NCBI GenBank assembly: GCA_027922465.2
Contig: BQMF02000278.1
Location: 529,492 to 593,491, forward strand
DNA: 64,000 nt
From: Turritopsis dohrnii
Taxonomy: Eukaryota; Cnidaria; Hydrozoa; Anthoathecata; Oceaniidae
Direction of reading: 5' to 3'
Shown: positions 10,138-21,557 of the stretch, piece by piece
How the letters are laid out: every line of letters starts with the position of its first letter
Position numbering within the stretch: the first letter of the stretch is position 1
Program-made: the position numbers and the translations under genes
Notes under the pieces: generated by a model
Told to the model about the DNA's origin: nothing
Seen by the model: only the letters and a program-made list of their open reading frames with translations
Databases searched by the model: none

Positions 10138-13100
10138 TCTACTTATACTAATCCGCGTGCGTGTGTAACACATTTAACTTAGAGAGTGTTTTGTTTTTGT
10201 TTTTTTAATGGTCAAAATCTTCTTAATCGTGGTCATATAGCGGCAGTTCGACCACGCAAGACACATTCACGATTAGTATAATAGCACGTGGCATCATTTG
10301 ACGTCAGTTTTTTTATGATCACGGGGAATCATTGCATTGCATCCCCAATCGAACGCGACGTTTTTGGGGAAATATCTCGATAACCAATAGGGATAACTGA
10401 CGTCTTTTGGGGTCAGCGATACGGGTAATGGGGTGACGCAATATTTGGGTCAAAATTTTATTTGGTACTGCGGATATGACGTCATTAAAATCTTTAATCG
10501 ACGATATCTCTGCAACGGTTGATCGTAGCTTAACGATCCCATACATTTTTTTGCTCAGTTTTTCAAGGTCTACAACATCAGTACACTTTCCAGCCCAGAT
10601 TCCATAATTGAAATTTTCGTCACGGGGTTCTCACACGGGAACGGGGGATTCTTGCACATCCGTTTCGAAATTAAAGCCGTAAAAAACTTTTACGCGATCT
10701 TATTATACTAATTCGCGTTGTGTGTCACACTTTTATTTTAGAGAGTGACATATTTAGTTTAAATTTACGGTCATCGTCCTCTTATGTGCGCGTAAAACCA
10801 CGTAGAGGCGAGAGACACTTTTTTCACGATCATTCCAAAAGCACGTGGCATCATTTGACGTCAGTTTTTTATGATCACGGGGAATCATTGCATTGCATCC
10901 CCAATCGAACGCGACGTTTTTGGGGAAATATCTCAAGAACCAATAAGGATAACTGACGTTTTTTGGGGTCAGCGATGCGGGTGATGGGGTGACGCATCAT
11001 TTGGGCCTAAACTTTATTTGGTACTGCGGATATGACGTCATCGAAATCTTTGATCAGCGATATCTCTCTAACGGTTGGTCGTAGCGAAACGATCCCATAC
11101 ATTTTTTTGATCAGTTTTTCGAGCTCTACAACATGGTTACATTTTCCGTTTCCAATTCCTAAATTGAAATTTTCATCACGGGGATCGTTCACGGAAAGGC
11201 GATTTTGACCCATCCTTTTCGAAGTTAAGTTCGGTAAAAAGTTTTTACCCGGGATACTATCTACTTATACTAATTCGCGTGCGTGTGTAACACATTTAAC
11301 TTAGAGAGTGTTTTGTTTTTGTTTTTTTAATGGTCAAAATCTTCTTAATCGTGGTCATATAGCGGCAGTTCGACCACGCAAGACACATTCACGATTAGTA
11401 TAATAGCACGTGGCATCATTTGACGTCAGTTTTTTTTATGATCACGGGGAATCATTGCATTGCATCCCCAATCGAACGCGACGTTTTTGGGGAAATATCT
11501 CGATAACCAATAGGGATAACTGACGTTTTTTACGGTCCGCGATACGGGTGATAGGGCGACGCATCATTTGGGCCTAAATTTAATTTGGTACTGCGGATAT
11601 GACGTCATTAAAATCTTTGATCAACGATATCTCTGCAACGGTTGATCGTAGCGAAACGATCCCATACATTTTTTTGCTCAGTTTTTCAAGCTCTACAACA
11701 TGGGTACATTTTCCAGTCCCGATTCCGTAATTGAAATTTTCGTCACCTATTTTCGACACATCCTTTTCAAAATTATAGCCGTAAAAAAACTTTTACGCCA
11801 GTTACTATCTACTTATACTAATCCGCGTGCGTGTGTAACACATTTAACTTAGAGAGTGTTTTGTTTTTGTTTTTTTAATGGTCAAAATCTTCTTAATCGT
11901 GGTCATATAGCGGCAGTTCGACCACGCAAGACACATTCACGATTAGTATAATAGCACGTGGCATCATTTGACGTCAGTTATTTTTATCGCATCACGGAGG
12001 AATCATTGCATTGCATCCCCAATCGAACGCGACGTTTTTGGGGAAATATCTCGATAACCAATAGGGATAACTGACGTTTTTTAGGGTCCGCGATACGGGC
12101 GATGGGGTGACGCAACATTTGGGTCTAAATTTTATTTGGTACTGCGGATATGACGTCATCAAAATCTTTGATCGAGGATATCTCTGCAATGGTTGGTCGT
12201 AGCGAAACGATCCCATACACTTTTTTGATCAGTTTTTCGAGCTCTACAACATGGGTACACTTTTGAGTTGCGATTCCATGATTTATTTTTTCGTCACGGG
12301 GTACGTATACGGGAATGGTGGATTTGACCTAATGTTTTCGAAGTTAAGTTCGGTAAAAAGGTTTTACCCGGGATACTAGTCTTATATATAATAGCGAGTG
12401 TGTGTCACACTTTTATTTTAGAGAGTGATAAATTTTGTTGAATTTTAAGGTCAAAATCTTCTTAATCGTGGTCATATTTTTCGTTAGGCCATGCGGTTTT
12501 TTTACGATTATTATATAGTAGCAAGTGCCGTGACGTCAGTTTTTTAATCCATCACGGGGAATCATTGCATTGCATCCCTAATCGAACGCGACGTTTTTGG
12601 GGAAATATCTCGAGAACCAATAGGGAAAACTGACGTTTTTTAGGGTCCGCAATACGGGTGATGGGGTGACATAAAATTTGGGCCTAAATTATTTTTGGTA
12701 TTGCGGCTATGACGTCATCAAAATCTTTAACCGACGATATCTCTGTAACGGTTGGTCGTAGAGAAACGATCCCATACACTTTTTTGATCAGTTTTTCGAG
12801 CTCTACGACATAGATACACTTTTGAGCTGCGATTCTATGATTTATTTTTTCGTCACGGGGTATGTACACGGGAATGGTGTATTTGACCTATTGTTTTCGA
12901 AGTTAAGTTTGGTAAAAATTTTTACCCGGGTTACTAGTCTTATTATACTAATTCGCAATTGTGCATCCCACTTTTATTTTAGAGAGTGATATATTTGTTT
13001 AATTTTTACGGTCATCGTCCTCTTATGTGCGCGTAAAACCACGTGGAGGCGAGAGACACTTTTTTCACTATCATTCCAAAAGCACGTGGCATCGTTTGAC

Positions 13101-14069
13101 GTCAGTTTTTTTATGATCACGGGGAATCATTGCATTGCATCCCCAATCGAACGCGACGTTTTTGGGGAAATATCTCGAGAACCAATAGGGATAACTGACG
13201 TTCTTTAGGGTCCGCGATACGGGCGATGGGGTCACGCAACATTTGGGTCTAAATTTTATTTGGTACTGCGGATATGACGTCATCAAAATCTTTGATCGAG
13301 GATATCTCTGCAACGGTTGGTCGTAGCGAAACGATCCCATACACTTTTTTGATCAGCTTTTCGAGCTCTATAACATGGGTACACTTTTGAGTTGCGATTC
13401 TATGATTTATTTTTTCGTCACGGGATACGTACACGGGAATGGTGGATTTGACCTAATGTTTTCGAAGTTAAGTCCGGTAAAAAGTTTTTACCCGGGACAC
13501 TAGTCTATATATACTAATTCGCGTTGTGTGCAACACATTTAACTTAGAGAGTGTTTCTTTTTTTGTTTTTTAATGGTCAAAATCTTCTTAATCGTGGTCA
13601 TATAGCGGCAGTTCGACCACGCAAGACACATTCACGATTAGTATAATAGCACGTGGCATCATTTGACGTCAGTTTTTTATGATCACGGGGAATCATTGCA
13701 TTGCATCCCCAATCGAACGCGACGTTTTTGGGGAAATATCTCAAGAACCAATAGGGATAACTGACGTTTTTTGGGGTTAGCGATACGGGTGATGGGGTGA
13801 CGCATCATTTGGGACTAAATTTTATTTGGTACTGCGGATATGACGTCATCGAAATTTTTGATCAGCGATATCTCCGCAACGGTTGGTCGTAGCGAAACGA
13901 TCCCATACACTTTTTTGATCAGCTTTTCGAGCTCTACAACATGGGTACACTTTTGAGTTGCGATTCTATGGTTTATTTTTTCGTCACGGGGTACGTACAC
14001 GGGAATGGTGGATTTGACCTAATGTTTTCGAAGTTAAGTTCGGTAAAAAGTTTTTACCCGGGATACTAG
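10138..14069 (+). repeat. Seven tandem ~560-bp short Helitron-like units
   Basis: Units of 560, 562, 548, 572, 558, 566 and 566 bp. Shared landmarks are CATTGCATCCCCAATCGAAC, ATATGACGTCAT and CGATCCCATACA, each recurring once per unit. The landmark CATTGCATCCCCAATCGAAC also occurs, diverged, in the Helitron at 29287-30158, so both belong to one broad family. The units carry a recurrent minus-strand frame of about 61 codons (for example 13434-13249, 14000-13815) with no known domain. Confidence 0.85.
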
Positions 14070-16449
14070 TCTTATTATACTAATTCGCGATTGTGCATCC
14101 GGTTTTTATTTTAGAGAGTGATATATTTGTTTTTTTTTTCACGGTCAAAACCTTCTTATTGTTTCCCTTTTTGTCGTAAAACCACGTAGATCGAGAACAC
14201 TTTTTTTGATTTTCCGCGATTAGTATATGCTCCTCCGTTTTGTTATTTTTGGTTTGCGCAGTGGAAATCAGCCGAAAAACGTCTTTGGAGGAGTGCGAGC
14301 AATGCAATCTTCTTCGTTCGAAATTTGTCAACGATCATTTCGTGAGCAAGAAACTTCTGTTGTGAGCTTGACGAAGAAACACAGGTTTGTATACATGCTG
14401 ATTATTAAACTGTTTATTGTTGAACTTTTATTGTATTAAAAGAACAGGAATTGCATGCGTAAGTGATTAGTTGTTTGTTTACAATGTATGGTGAGAATAC
14501 AGAGGAAGTGCAGTGAAATTTTTAAAAATTGGCTGTGCAGAATGAACGAACAGGTCTGTACGAAAGTATTATTATAAAACTTTTAATAAGATTAATTAAG
14601 ATTAACTAATAAGATTAACTTTTAATAGATTAATAAAAGAACAGGTGACACATTCGTAAGTAAGTTATGTATGTATTTTAATGTTTGTTTATGTTTTAGC
14701 CATCCAATATCGCTATACAGAAGAAAGTGCAGTGAAGAAGTTTAGAACAAAAAGATGTTTATTTACACGACGGTAACGAATGGTTTTAATTTCAATTTTA
14801 AGTTTGTTTTGAATTATTAATGTGAAAGAGTGTAAGAGTCAAACGTAATTCAATCGTTTGGATGGAAGCTGGATGACAGCGAACGTTATGGAGCAACGAA
14901 GGGGGAGCGCAGTAAAAATTTGTTTTGGTAACGCGCGCCATTAGTTAGCAAAGAAGATTTTATTTACAGATCAATTAAAAATGGTTCTCATGACTGTGGA
15001 AATGGGGAACGTGTCATGCTGTCTTATCTCATCTCAACCGTGTCTGCTTTTTATTAAATATCACTGTATATTTAATTGACAATGTTTGGTGCTTTGTCTC
15101 TCTGGTCTCATTGGTGCCTGTCTGTCATTTATATCTTTTGCTTTTGTTTGCTTCAATATGGTTGTTGCAGTAGTGTGGATTGTAGCTAGCTGTTGTGTTC
15201 TTCACTGAAATCTTTTTCTTTTAGGTCAGAAAAGAAAAGGTGTATAACCACTAAAGAAATGAAGCAGATGGTTAAATTATGATGTTGTGAGGGATAGTTA
15301 AGAGAAGAATGGATTATGTATTTCAAAAATTCATTAATTATTGCTGTGATGTGATATGACTACTAGCTGTGCTACTACAAATAAGAAGCATTGCATTGCA
15401 TTGCTGGATGGATTCTTATGTTTTGTGATGATAACACATTATTTTGTGTTATGGTAATTGTTTACGTACTATGCCTGGGTACTATATAAGTTTTGCATTA
15501 TGTTTTACTGTTGTTACTTTTTATCTTTTCGGTATTAAATTATGACTTTGGTAGGGCATTTCATTGTTTCAATTATTTTTATTATTTTGATGTTTGGCTG
15601 TGTATCCCACGTTAAAAGTCTTTATGTAGTTAAGCTCCAGTGTTGAGTGTTGAACCCGTATTAACTTATAGCATTGGTTGATTTTATAGACTTTCCAATT
15701 ATATAAAGGCTTTACAAATTCTGTCATTGAATTTGTGTTTTTAATTAATTATTTTTAGGATAAATGCGTACATGAATTTACTTTTTGTTTTTTGTTTTGT
15801 TTTTTATTTCAACTATTTCATAGCATGATTATCTTTTTCTGCATTTTTATACAATTGAAATATTTTTTAGGTAAGATTAATAATAATAAAACAGCACGTA
15901 AACCGTTAAAGAAATGAAACTCATGGTTCTTATCATGATGTTGATGGTTTTGGGAAGAACAGATTGTATATATATCATTTCAAAAATTCATTAATAGTTA
16001 CTGTCCAATGTAACTTCCGCACAAAAGAAACACAGTTAGAAGGTATCGATTTGTTTTCAATTCACATTTTGTAATATTTATTATGTCTTATGTATTATGT
16101 CTGGGTAAACGGTTCTGTGTTATATATTGCATTTTTTTACATTAAAGTTACTTCTCTTCTGCGTATGAATATATATTCTGAGCCATGTTGCTATTTGTTT
16201 TTGTTTTAAATTTTCTGAATGTAAGAAATGAATTAAAAAATTAATGCCAGAAAAGAAACTTTTACACGAGTTAAATTCTGCGACACAACGCATACTGAAC
16301 ATGGGTGGTGAGCAACGCCGCCTGGGATGTTTTTGAGTTGCGATTCTATGATTTACTTTTTCGTCACGGGGTACGTACACGGGAATGGTGGATTTGACCT
16401 AATGTTTTCGAAGTTAAGTTCGGTAAAAAGTTTTTACCCGGGATACTAG
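14070..16449 (+). mobile_element. Long Helitron-like unit 9 of the array
   Basis: It starts TCTTATTATACTAATTCGCG and ends GGGATACTAG before host T at 16450. Its core resembles unit 1 with many small indels, so the two long units are not recent exact copies. An internal hairpin GGTGGTGAGCAACGCCGCC lies near 16304-16322, corresponding to the one in unit 1. No supported gene. Confidence 0.8.
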
Positions 16450-17023
16450 TCATGTATATAAGGATACTACGTGGTCTAACGCAAAAGTAAAAGAGCAAGT
16501 CAAAGTAGAATTGGAAACGTTAAAAGAATCAACAGATATTGACCCATATGCTTGTGCGGTAAAAGCAAAACATTCTTATTTTAATGGATGGAAAACAGTT
16601 GGTCATGTTCCTCGTGAACTATCAAGATACATCTATTTCTTCATAACAGAAGAGCAGGGAACTGTCGATGGCGTTTTGAACTCCTTGAATTACAAACCTT
16701 CGCCTATCCCCGCTGGAGGACTCGAAGTGCCACTTTTGTTACGTTTCTCTTGCCCAGATCCAGAAACAATGAACAAACTAAAAGGTTTCATAGAAGATTT
16801 CTATACGTACGATTATACGGGTATCATACATGAAGAAGCCTCCTCAGACGATGAATTTAGTGATTTCGAGCTTGACATCGAAGATGATGAAACGGAAAAA
16901 ACACAAGAAGAAGAAAGCATGGAAAAAAAGAACGGCAAAAGAAAGCGCGGAAAAAGAAACCGCGGAAAACAATGTTATAATTTTAGATTAATCGTTCTGT
17001 TTGTAAGAAAAAAGTCACTTTAA
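16450..17023 (+). CDS. HIRAN-like domain protein of the pogo-like element, 3' part
   Basis: With 7566-7609 this encodes 205 residues. Residues about 45-135 resemble the HIRAN domain (known in HLTF/Rad5 to bind DNA 3' ends): DPYACAVKA, VGHVPRELSRYIYFFI and GGLEVPLLLRFSCP are the recognisable blocks. The C-terminus is an acidic stretch (SSDDEFSDFELDIEDDE) followed by a basic KKNGKRKRGKRNRGK segment, a likely nuclear localisation signal. The gene lies between the transposase and the right terminal repeat, so it is an accessory gene of the transposon; a role in end recognition or in helping strand transfer is inference. It is disrupted by the Helitron array 14 codons after its start. The domain call rests on motif resemblance only. 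Confidence 0.75.
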
Positions 17024-17056
17024 TAAAAAATAATTATATCCTCTTTACTTAAAAAG

Positions 17057-17191
17057 TGCAGAAAAAAATTCGTCGGCGAAAAATATTCGTCGGCAAAAAG
17101 TGACGAAATTATTGGCAACTGACGAAATTTTTTGCCGACGAATATTTTTTGCCGACGAATTTTTTCACCGACGAATTTTCTACCGATAAGG
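17057..17191 (-). repeat. Pogo-like element right terminal/subterminal repeats
   Basis: The inverse of the left end: it closes with ...CTACCGATAAGG at 17191 before TA and carries three or four GCCGACGAATATTTTTT motifs. It supplies the false 3' end of the polymerase frame beyond 17192. Confidence 0.88.
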
Positions 17192-17193
17192 TA

Positions 17194-20100
17194 TACTTTT
17201 TCAACCATGGTGATTGATTAAACATCAGAACACGATGGATTTTCGTAACCTTTAGTCCAAATTCGACATACAACTGTAAATTACGATAATGGATGATATA
17301 CTTTTCTTTGTTGTTGAGATTTGGTATCAGTTTTGGTACGGTTTCTTTTATTGTTGGTTTAATCGGACCAATGAACGGATCTTGTTCATTCATTTTCCTT
17401 AATTGATTGATTGACTTACGTTCTTGTTCTTCCAAAATCTGTAGCTGTTTCGCTGACAACATTTCCGGTTTGACTGTCATTCGCTCAGGTGCTAATGGAT
17501 AATCACTATGAGCATCATGTAACTCTTCGGGATATTCCAAATCCACTTCCAAAATATATCCCTGATCGCTGTCCTCTTCCACATTCTTCCAGTCAAGGTT
17601 TTCAATTTCTTCCTCTGTCATCCATGTAAATGCTCCAGTCGGTAAGTACTGACACATGGCCCATCCATACAAGTTGTTAGCATCCCAGTAAATCAAATGC
17701 TCGTTCGGTTTACTATGATCATAATTCAGAAGATCGGGTAGATTCGCGTATGCATAACGATGACTGATGACAGCCACTCCTCCACGAATGCCACTTTCGA
17801 TAAACAAATGCATATCGATATCGGTCAACAATTCCAATTGAATGTTAGTCATTTTCAACGCAGCTTGCCAAGCCAATCCAGGTGATGTAAAACAATGCGC
17901 TGGATCCAAATTGTAATACGTCATACACATGTCTCTAAACGCTTCAAAGACGTCAGCCAGGAGAAGAACATCTGTCAAGAGATATACATTATGATAATCA
18001 TGCATATCACGACATTCAAACTTATCGAAAACGTTTTTCGCATGTTCATAGTCCTCATTACTGATTCCTTCCTCTGTCAAACTACTATAAAAATGCTCTT
18101 TGTTGGGTAATTCTGTTTCTTCCATTTTTTCCCACGAATCCATGTATTCGTATGGATAAACACCTTTACGTGTAAGAAGTGCTAATTGTTCGTTAACAGC
18201 TTCTTTCATTTCGTCATCGAGTTGCGGTACTTTGTAAGGATCATTACGATAATCATGTTGTTCTTCTTGTTCGTTTTGATCATAATCATCATCTTCATCA
18301 TCTTCATCATCATCATCATCTTCATCTTCATTCTCGTTATCCATATCATCTTCAATATCATTTGATTTATCCTGCTCATCAAATTCTTGTCTAGCTATTG
18401 ATATTAGATTTTCCAAAATTTCTTGATCTAATGAATCATCCAATTGAACGTTGCTTTCGACATCTAACGAATCATTCATGTTACTATCTTGCGATGATAG
18501 CGCATCTCGAACGTCATTCTCGAGAAATTTTCGTGTTTCAGGATAATCTTCCAAATTGTCAACTAATTTCGATAACGATGTCTGCATGAATTGACAACTG
18601 TCGATAAACGTGACTCCACCAACACTAAACGACGTATATTTTTCATCAGTATTCGGGATACAAGATACATCACCATGACGAGGTTTCACTGCACTAAGGA
18701 TGAGATGAGCATCATAATTTTTCAGATTGTGAATCACGCAAGGTATTTTCACACGCTTAAGATCGATACGGTATTGTAGATTACATCTCATGTGAGCAGT
18801 CCCTCTGAATTTTCCAGTGAGATGACAATGATCGCGAGCCTTCTTTTCATCAGGTTTAATTTCTTTTTCACACAAATAACATGTGGTACATCTATTGTGT
18901 GCTCTCCACTGCTCAGGAGTCAATCGTTCCATCGGTATCTTTTTTTGAAGGATTTGTCGAATCTCTGTTGCTTGAAGTTGCACCGTATCCAGAAAGTGCT
19001 CAGCAGCATTTTTTCCACAATACAACTTTGGAGATTCATAAAATCGTTTATCTGTGCACACAGTATGTAATGCATAACCACAAGCTTCATGTTTCTGGTA
19101 TTTCTCTGTCCATGGCATATCATCGTTTTGTTGTTCTTGTTCGCACTTTACCAACAAACTTTCGAAATCAGCATACATGACAAAGGGTAATCTCAACTGA
19201 TACTCGATCTTTGTAAACTTGATGATATCTTTACCACTACCCTGCACTGGTACTGACACTTTTTGCGCTCCATGTAACTGACATCGTTCGATATGTCGAT
19301 CAAGTATGTCTTGTGTTGTACAAGCATGTGTACAATAAGAACAAATAAACTTTTTTCCATCATGTTTTGTAATTTGTGTGCCAACTAGTGCGCTTAAATT
19401 TCGGACCAGTGCATAATGTCCCTTTTCACCATCTGTATAATACAACAAATCCACATGACGATCAGAAATAATATTTTTACTAATACGAAGTGGAAACACG
19501 ACTTTCTCCTCGAAACCATAAACGTTTACACTCAAGTTATTCTTTCGCTCCACTTTATCAATGTCCTTGATTGATACAGGATATTCAATACCATGCATGT
19601 CCAATTCATTTTCATAAGGTGTGTACTTAGATACTCGATTAGCGTTTTTGGACCAGTGAACTGGATGTAACTTTGCGAGAATACACCATAAGAAACATTT
19701 TTCATCCTTGTTTTCGATATTTAAAACAGCTTTCTTCACCTTAATATGTTTCGGAAGGGGTATCCATGAAGATGCTCTCAACGGATCATAATGTACTATT
19801 CCTTTAGAAAGAACAAAAAGTTAGATGACATCATCTATCAAACAACGTATAAGTAAGAAAAGTAAAATTCAAATTTACCTAAATCAACATGCATAAAATG
19901 ATGTACAACCCAACCACTACCATTCCTTTGAAATTCATCAATTTGTTGCATCAACTGCGTATAGGCTGTATTGATATATGAATCCAGCTCATCATCGTTT
20001 AAGGCTGTAAACACTTCCGATCGAAACGTGACTGGTAGATCTGTAAGATCAGTTTTGTCTTTCGCTTGACAAAATACCAACTTCAACGTGTAATAGTATT

Positions 20101-20350
20101 TGATGCCTTTAGTACGTTGAATTTCTCCATTAATGACTGAATTGAAGGTTTTCATGACATTTAAAAGACGATTGAGTAAATCTAGCTGGTTATTCGTATC
20201 CAACTCTTTTCGATACGTCATGGCTGTACGCTTCAAAGTCGATTGAACAAGCTGAGGTGCTTTCCACAATTCTGGATGCTCAGTGGATCCACCTTGTTGA
20301 TTGACTGTTTCAACACGCACACGCTTGGGATTATATTCATCCAATGACAT
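17194..20350 (-). CDS. Polinton protein-primed DNA polymerase B, N-terminal part (split gene)
   Basis: Start ATG at 20350. Exon 1 (20350-19879) is joined through a 77-bp GT-AG intron (19802-19878) to exon 2. Exon 2 has a zinc-finger-like CSYC...H...C segment; exonuclease motifs I (YADFESL), II (HNLKNYDAH) and III (YLLTDVLLLAD); a CYLC...DHCHLTGKFRG...MRCNL segment resembling a His-Cys endonuclease-type insert; and polymerase motif A (YWDANNLYGWAM). An acidic run of about 30 residues (18262-18360) separates exonuclease motifs. The protein would replicate the element by protein priming. The frame is cut at 17192 by the pogo-like transposon and resumes at 4877. Its start overlaps nothing and follows the zinc-finger stop by 3 bp. 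Confidence 0.95.
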
Positions 20351-20353
20351 TTG

Positions 20354-21345
20354 TTACATTTTCCTTTTACCAGTAGTTGATGGTATGTCCATACATCTTC
20401 GTTCGTGTAGTTGTTTAGTATTTTCGCGCTCGAACAGTTTTTTACATCGATGACATTGAAAACGTTTCAATCGAGATTCACAAATCTCTACATGTCGTTC
20501 AAAATTTTCCATTAACAGGAACGTGCGATTACACTTTTCACATTTGTGATGATCTTTAACTGACATTACATCACAATCTAACGGTTCAGACTCCAACACC
20601 ATCTCTCTATCAGTCTCTTGAAACAACTTCTCCAGCTCTAACTCTGACATCATCTCTTTGTCTGTTTCTTGGAACAGCTCCTCTAATTCATCTTCTCCTT
20701 TTTTCTCTTCAACAATATAACAATCAGGTGAAGATGTTTCAAAATCAACTGGACAAATACAATCCATTAGAAATTCATCAATATCAAAAGAATTATCGAT
20801 ATCAGCATTATTTGTCGGCATGTATTTGAAGAGATCTGCCAAAATTTCATCCAAGTCAATGTCCTAAATAATTATAAAAGTGAAAAACAGCTTTTTTTAA
20901 AAGTTGTAAAGGTTTTTTAAAAAGTGGAAAAGCTTTTCGAAAAAGTTGTAAAGGTTTTTTAAAAGTGGAAAAGCTTTTCGAAAATGTTGTAAAGGTTTTT
21001 AAAAAGTGGAAAAGCTTTTCGAAAAAGTTGTAAAGGTTTTTTAAAAGTGGAAAAGCTTTTCGAAAAAGTTGTAAAGGTTTTTAAAAAGTGGAAAAGCTTT
21101 TCGAAAAAGTTGTAAAGGTTTTTTAAAAGTGGAAAAGCTTTTCGAAAAAGTTGTAAAGGTTTTTTAAAAGTGGAAAAGCTTTTTGAAAAAGTTGTAAAGG
21201 TTTTTTAAAAGTGGAAAAGCTTTTCGAAAAAGTTGTAAAGGTTTTGTAAAATTAAAGAAAATTACCTCGGTTATTGTGTTATGTTCAATTAAAACATGTT
21301 CATTACACATTTCTTCACTGATAAATTCTAATCCACAAACACAGC
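20354..21345 (-). CDS. Polinton C2H2 zinc-finger protein, at least two exons
   Basis: Exon 2 (20863-20354) encodes an acidic region with a repeated module (ELFQETDKEM / KLFQETDREM) followed by two C2H2-type fingers (CEKCNRTF...H...C and CHRCKKLF...H...C) and a basic tail. Upstream, a 402-bp GT-AG intron (20864-21265), filled with a 41-bp tandem repeat, separates it from an exon (about 21345-21266) encoding another finger, CCVCGLEF...H....H. The join ITE|DIDLDEILADLF keeps frame. There is no ATG in the upstream exon after the stop at about 21354, so a further 5' exon is likely; otherwise translation starts at 20854. It lies head to tail just before the polymerase. Probable DNA-binding regulator; that role is inferred. 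Confidence 0.75.
20890..21250. repeat. ~41-bp tandem repeat, about nine copies, inside an intron
   Basis: The motif AAGTTGTAAAGGTTTTTTAA followed by AAGTGGAAAAGCTTTTCGAA is repeated about nine times with few changes. AAAAGCTTTTCGAAAA is partly palindromic. The array fills most of the zinc-finger gene intron, directly before the divergently transcribed capsid/integrase block. Confidence 0.9.
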
Positions 21346-21557
21346 ATTGAACAGTAGCTATCTTTATTTAAATCTAAAACGAGATGTTCCTCACTTGAAA
21401 TTTTTCAAGAAATGAAAGGTAGTGCAAACGTTTTCACTTGCTTTATACACATTTATACTGATTTCATGTAAAAAGTACTGAATTTATAATGATAACATGT
21501 AAAGTATCACATTTAAATCTATTTTATCAACGTAAATCAGTCATGCGTGTCAGTTGA
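21346..21557. promoter_or_regulatory. Divergent intergenic region between zinc-finger and ATPase genes
   Basis: About 200 bp of AT-rich DNA separates the minus-strand zinc-finger/polymerase genes from the plus-strand structural block beginning at 21558. It must hold start sites for one or both directions. No specific promoter element can be named with confidence. Confidence 0.4.

Larger units (their letters stand above)
7610..16449 (+). mobile_element. Head-to-tail array of nine Helitron-like units
   Basis: Each unit begins TCTTATTATACTAATTCGCG or a variant (TCTACTTATACTAATCCGCG) and ends with a hairpin GGTAAAAAGTTTTTACC followed by CGGGATACTAG. That is the Helitron signature: 5'-TC, 3' hairpin then CTRR. 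The array sits between A (7609) and T (16450) of the host reading frame with no duplication, as Helitrons do. Starts: 7610, 10138, 10698, 11260, 11808, 12380, 12938, 13504, 14070; the last ends at 16449. The first and last units are long (2.5 and 2.4 kb); the seven between are 548-572 bp. No Rep/helicase is present, so all are non-autonomous. Some internal junctions lack the final G. Confidence 0.88.
4880..17191. mobile_element. 12.3-kb pogo-like transposon inserted in Polinton PolB
   Basis: The ends are inverted repeats starting CCTTATCGGTAGAAAATTCG, flanked by a TA on both sides (4878-4879 and 17192-17193), the target duplication of Tc1/mariner/pogo elements. The element carries a pogo-type DDE transposase on the minus strand (5391-7301) and a HIRAN-like gene on the plus strand (7566-7609 continued at 16450-17023), divergently arranged. 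Its own length is about 3.3 kb; the rest is a later Helitron array (7610-16449) and a 191-bp MITE (7099-7289). Subterminal arms contain tandem ATTCGTCGGCAAAAA-type repeats. The interrupted polymerase codons are continuous across the TA, supporting exact boundaries. Confidence 0.92.

Noticed and set aside
10319..10546. Short proteins in the Helitron units as genes
   Set aside because: The frames recur because the DNA is repeated; no domain, no consistent start, several are broken. Kept only as a finding.
18792..19180. Overlapping plus-strand frames of 92 and 99 residues
   Set aside because: Antisense shadows of the polymerase gene, which has clear motifs on the other strand.
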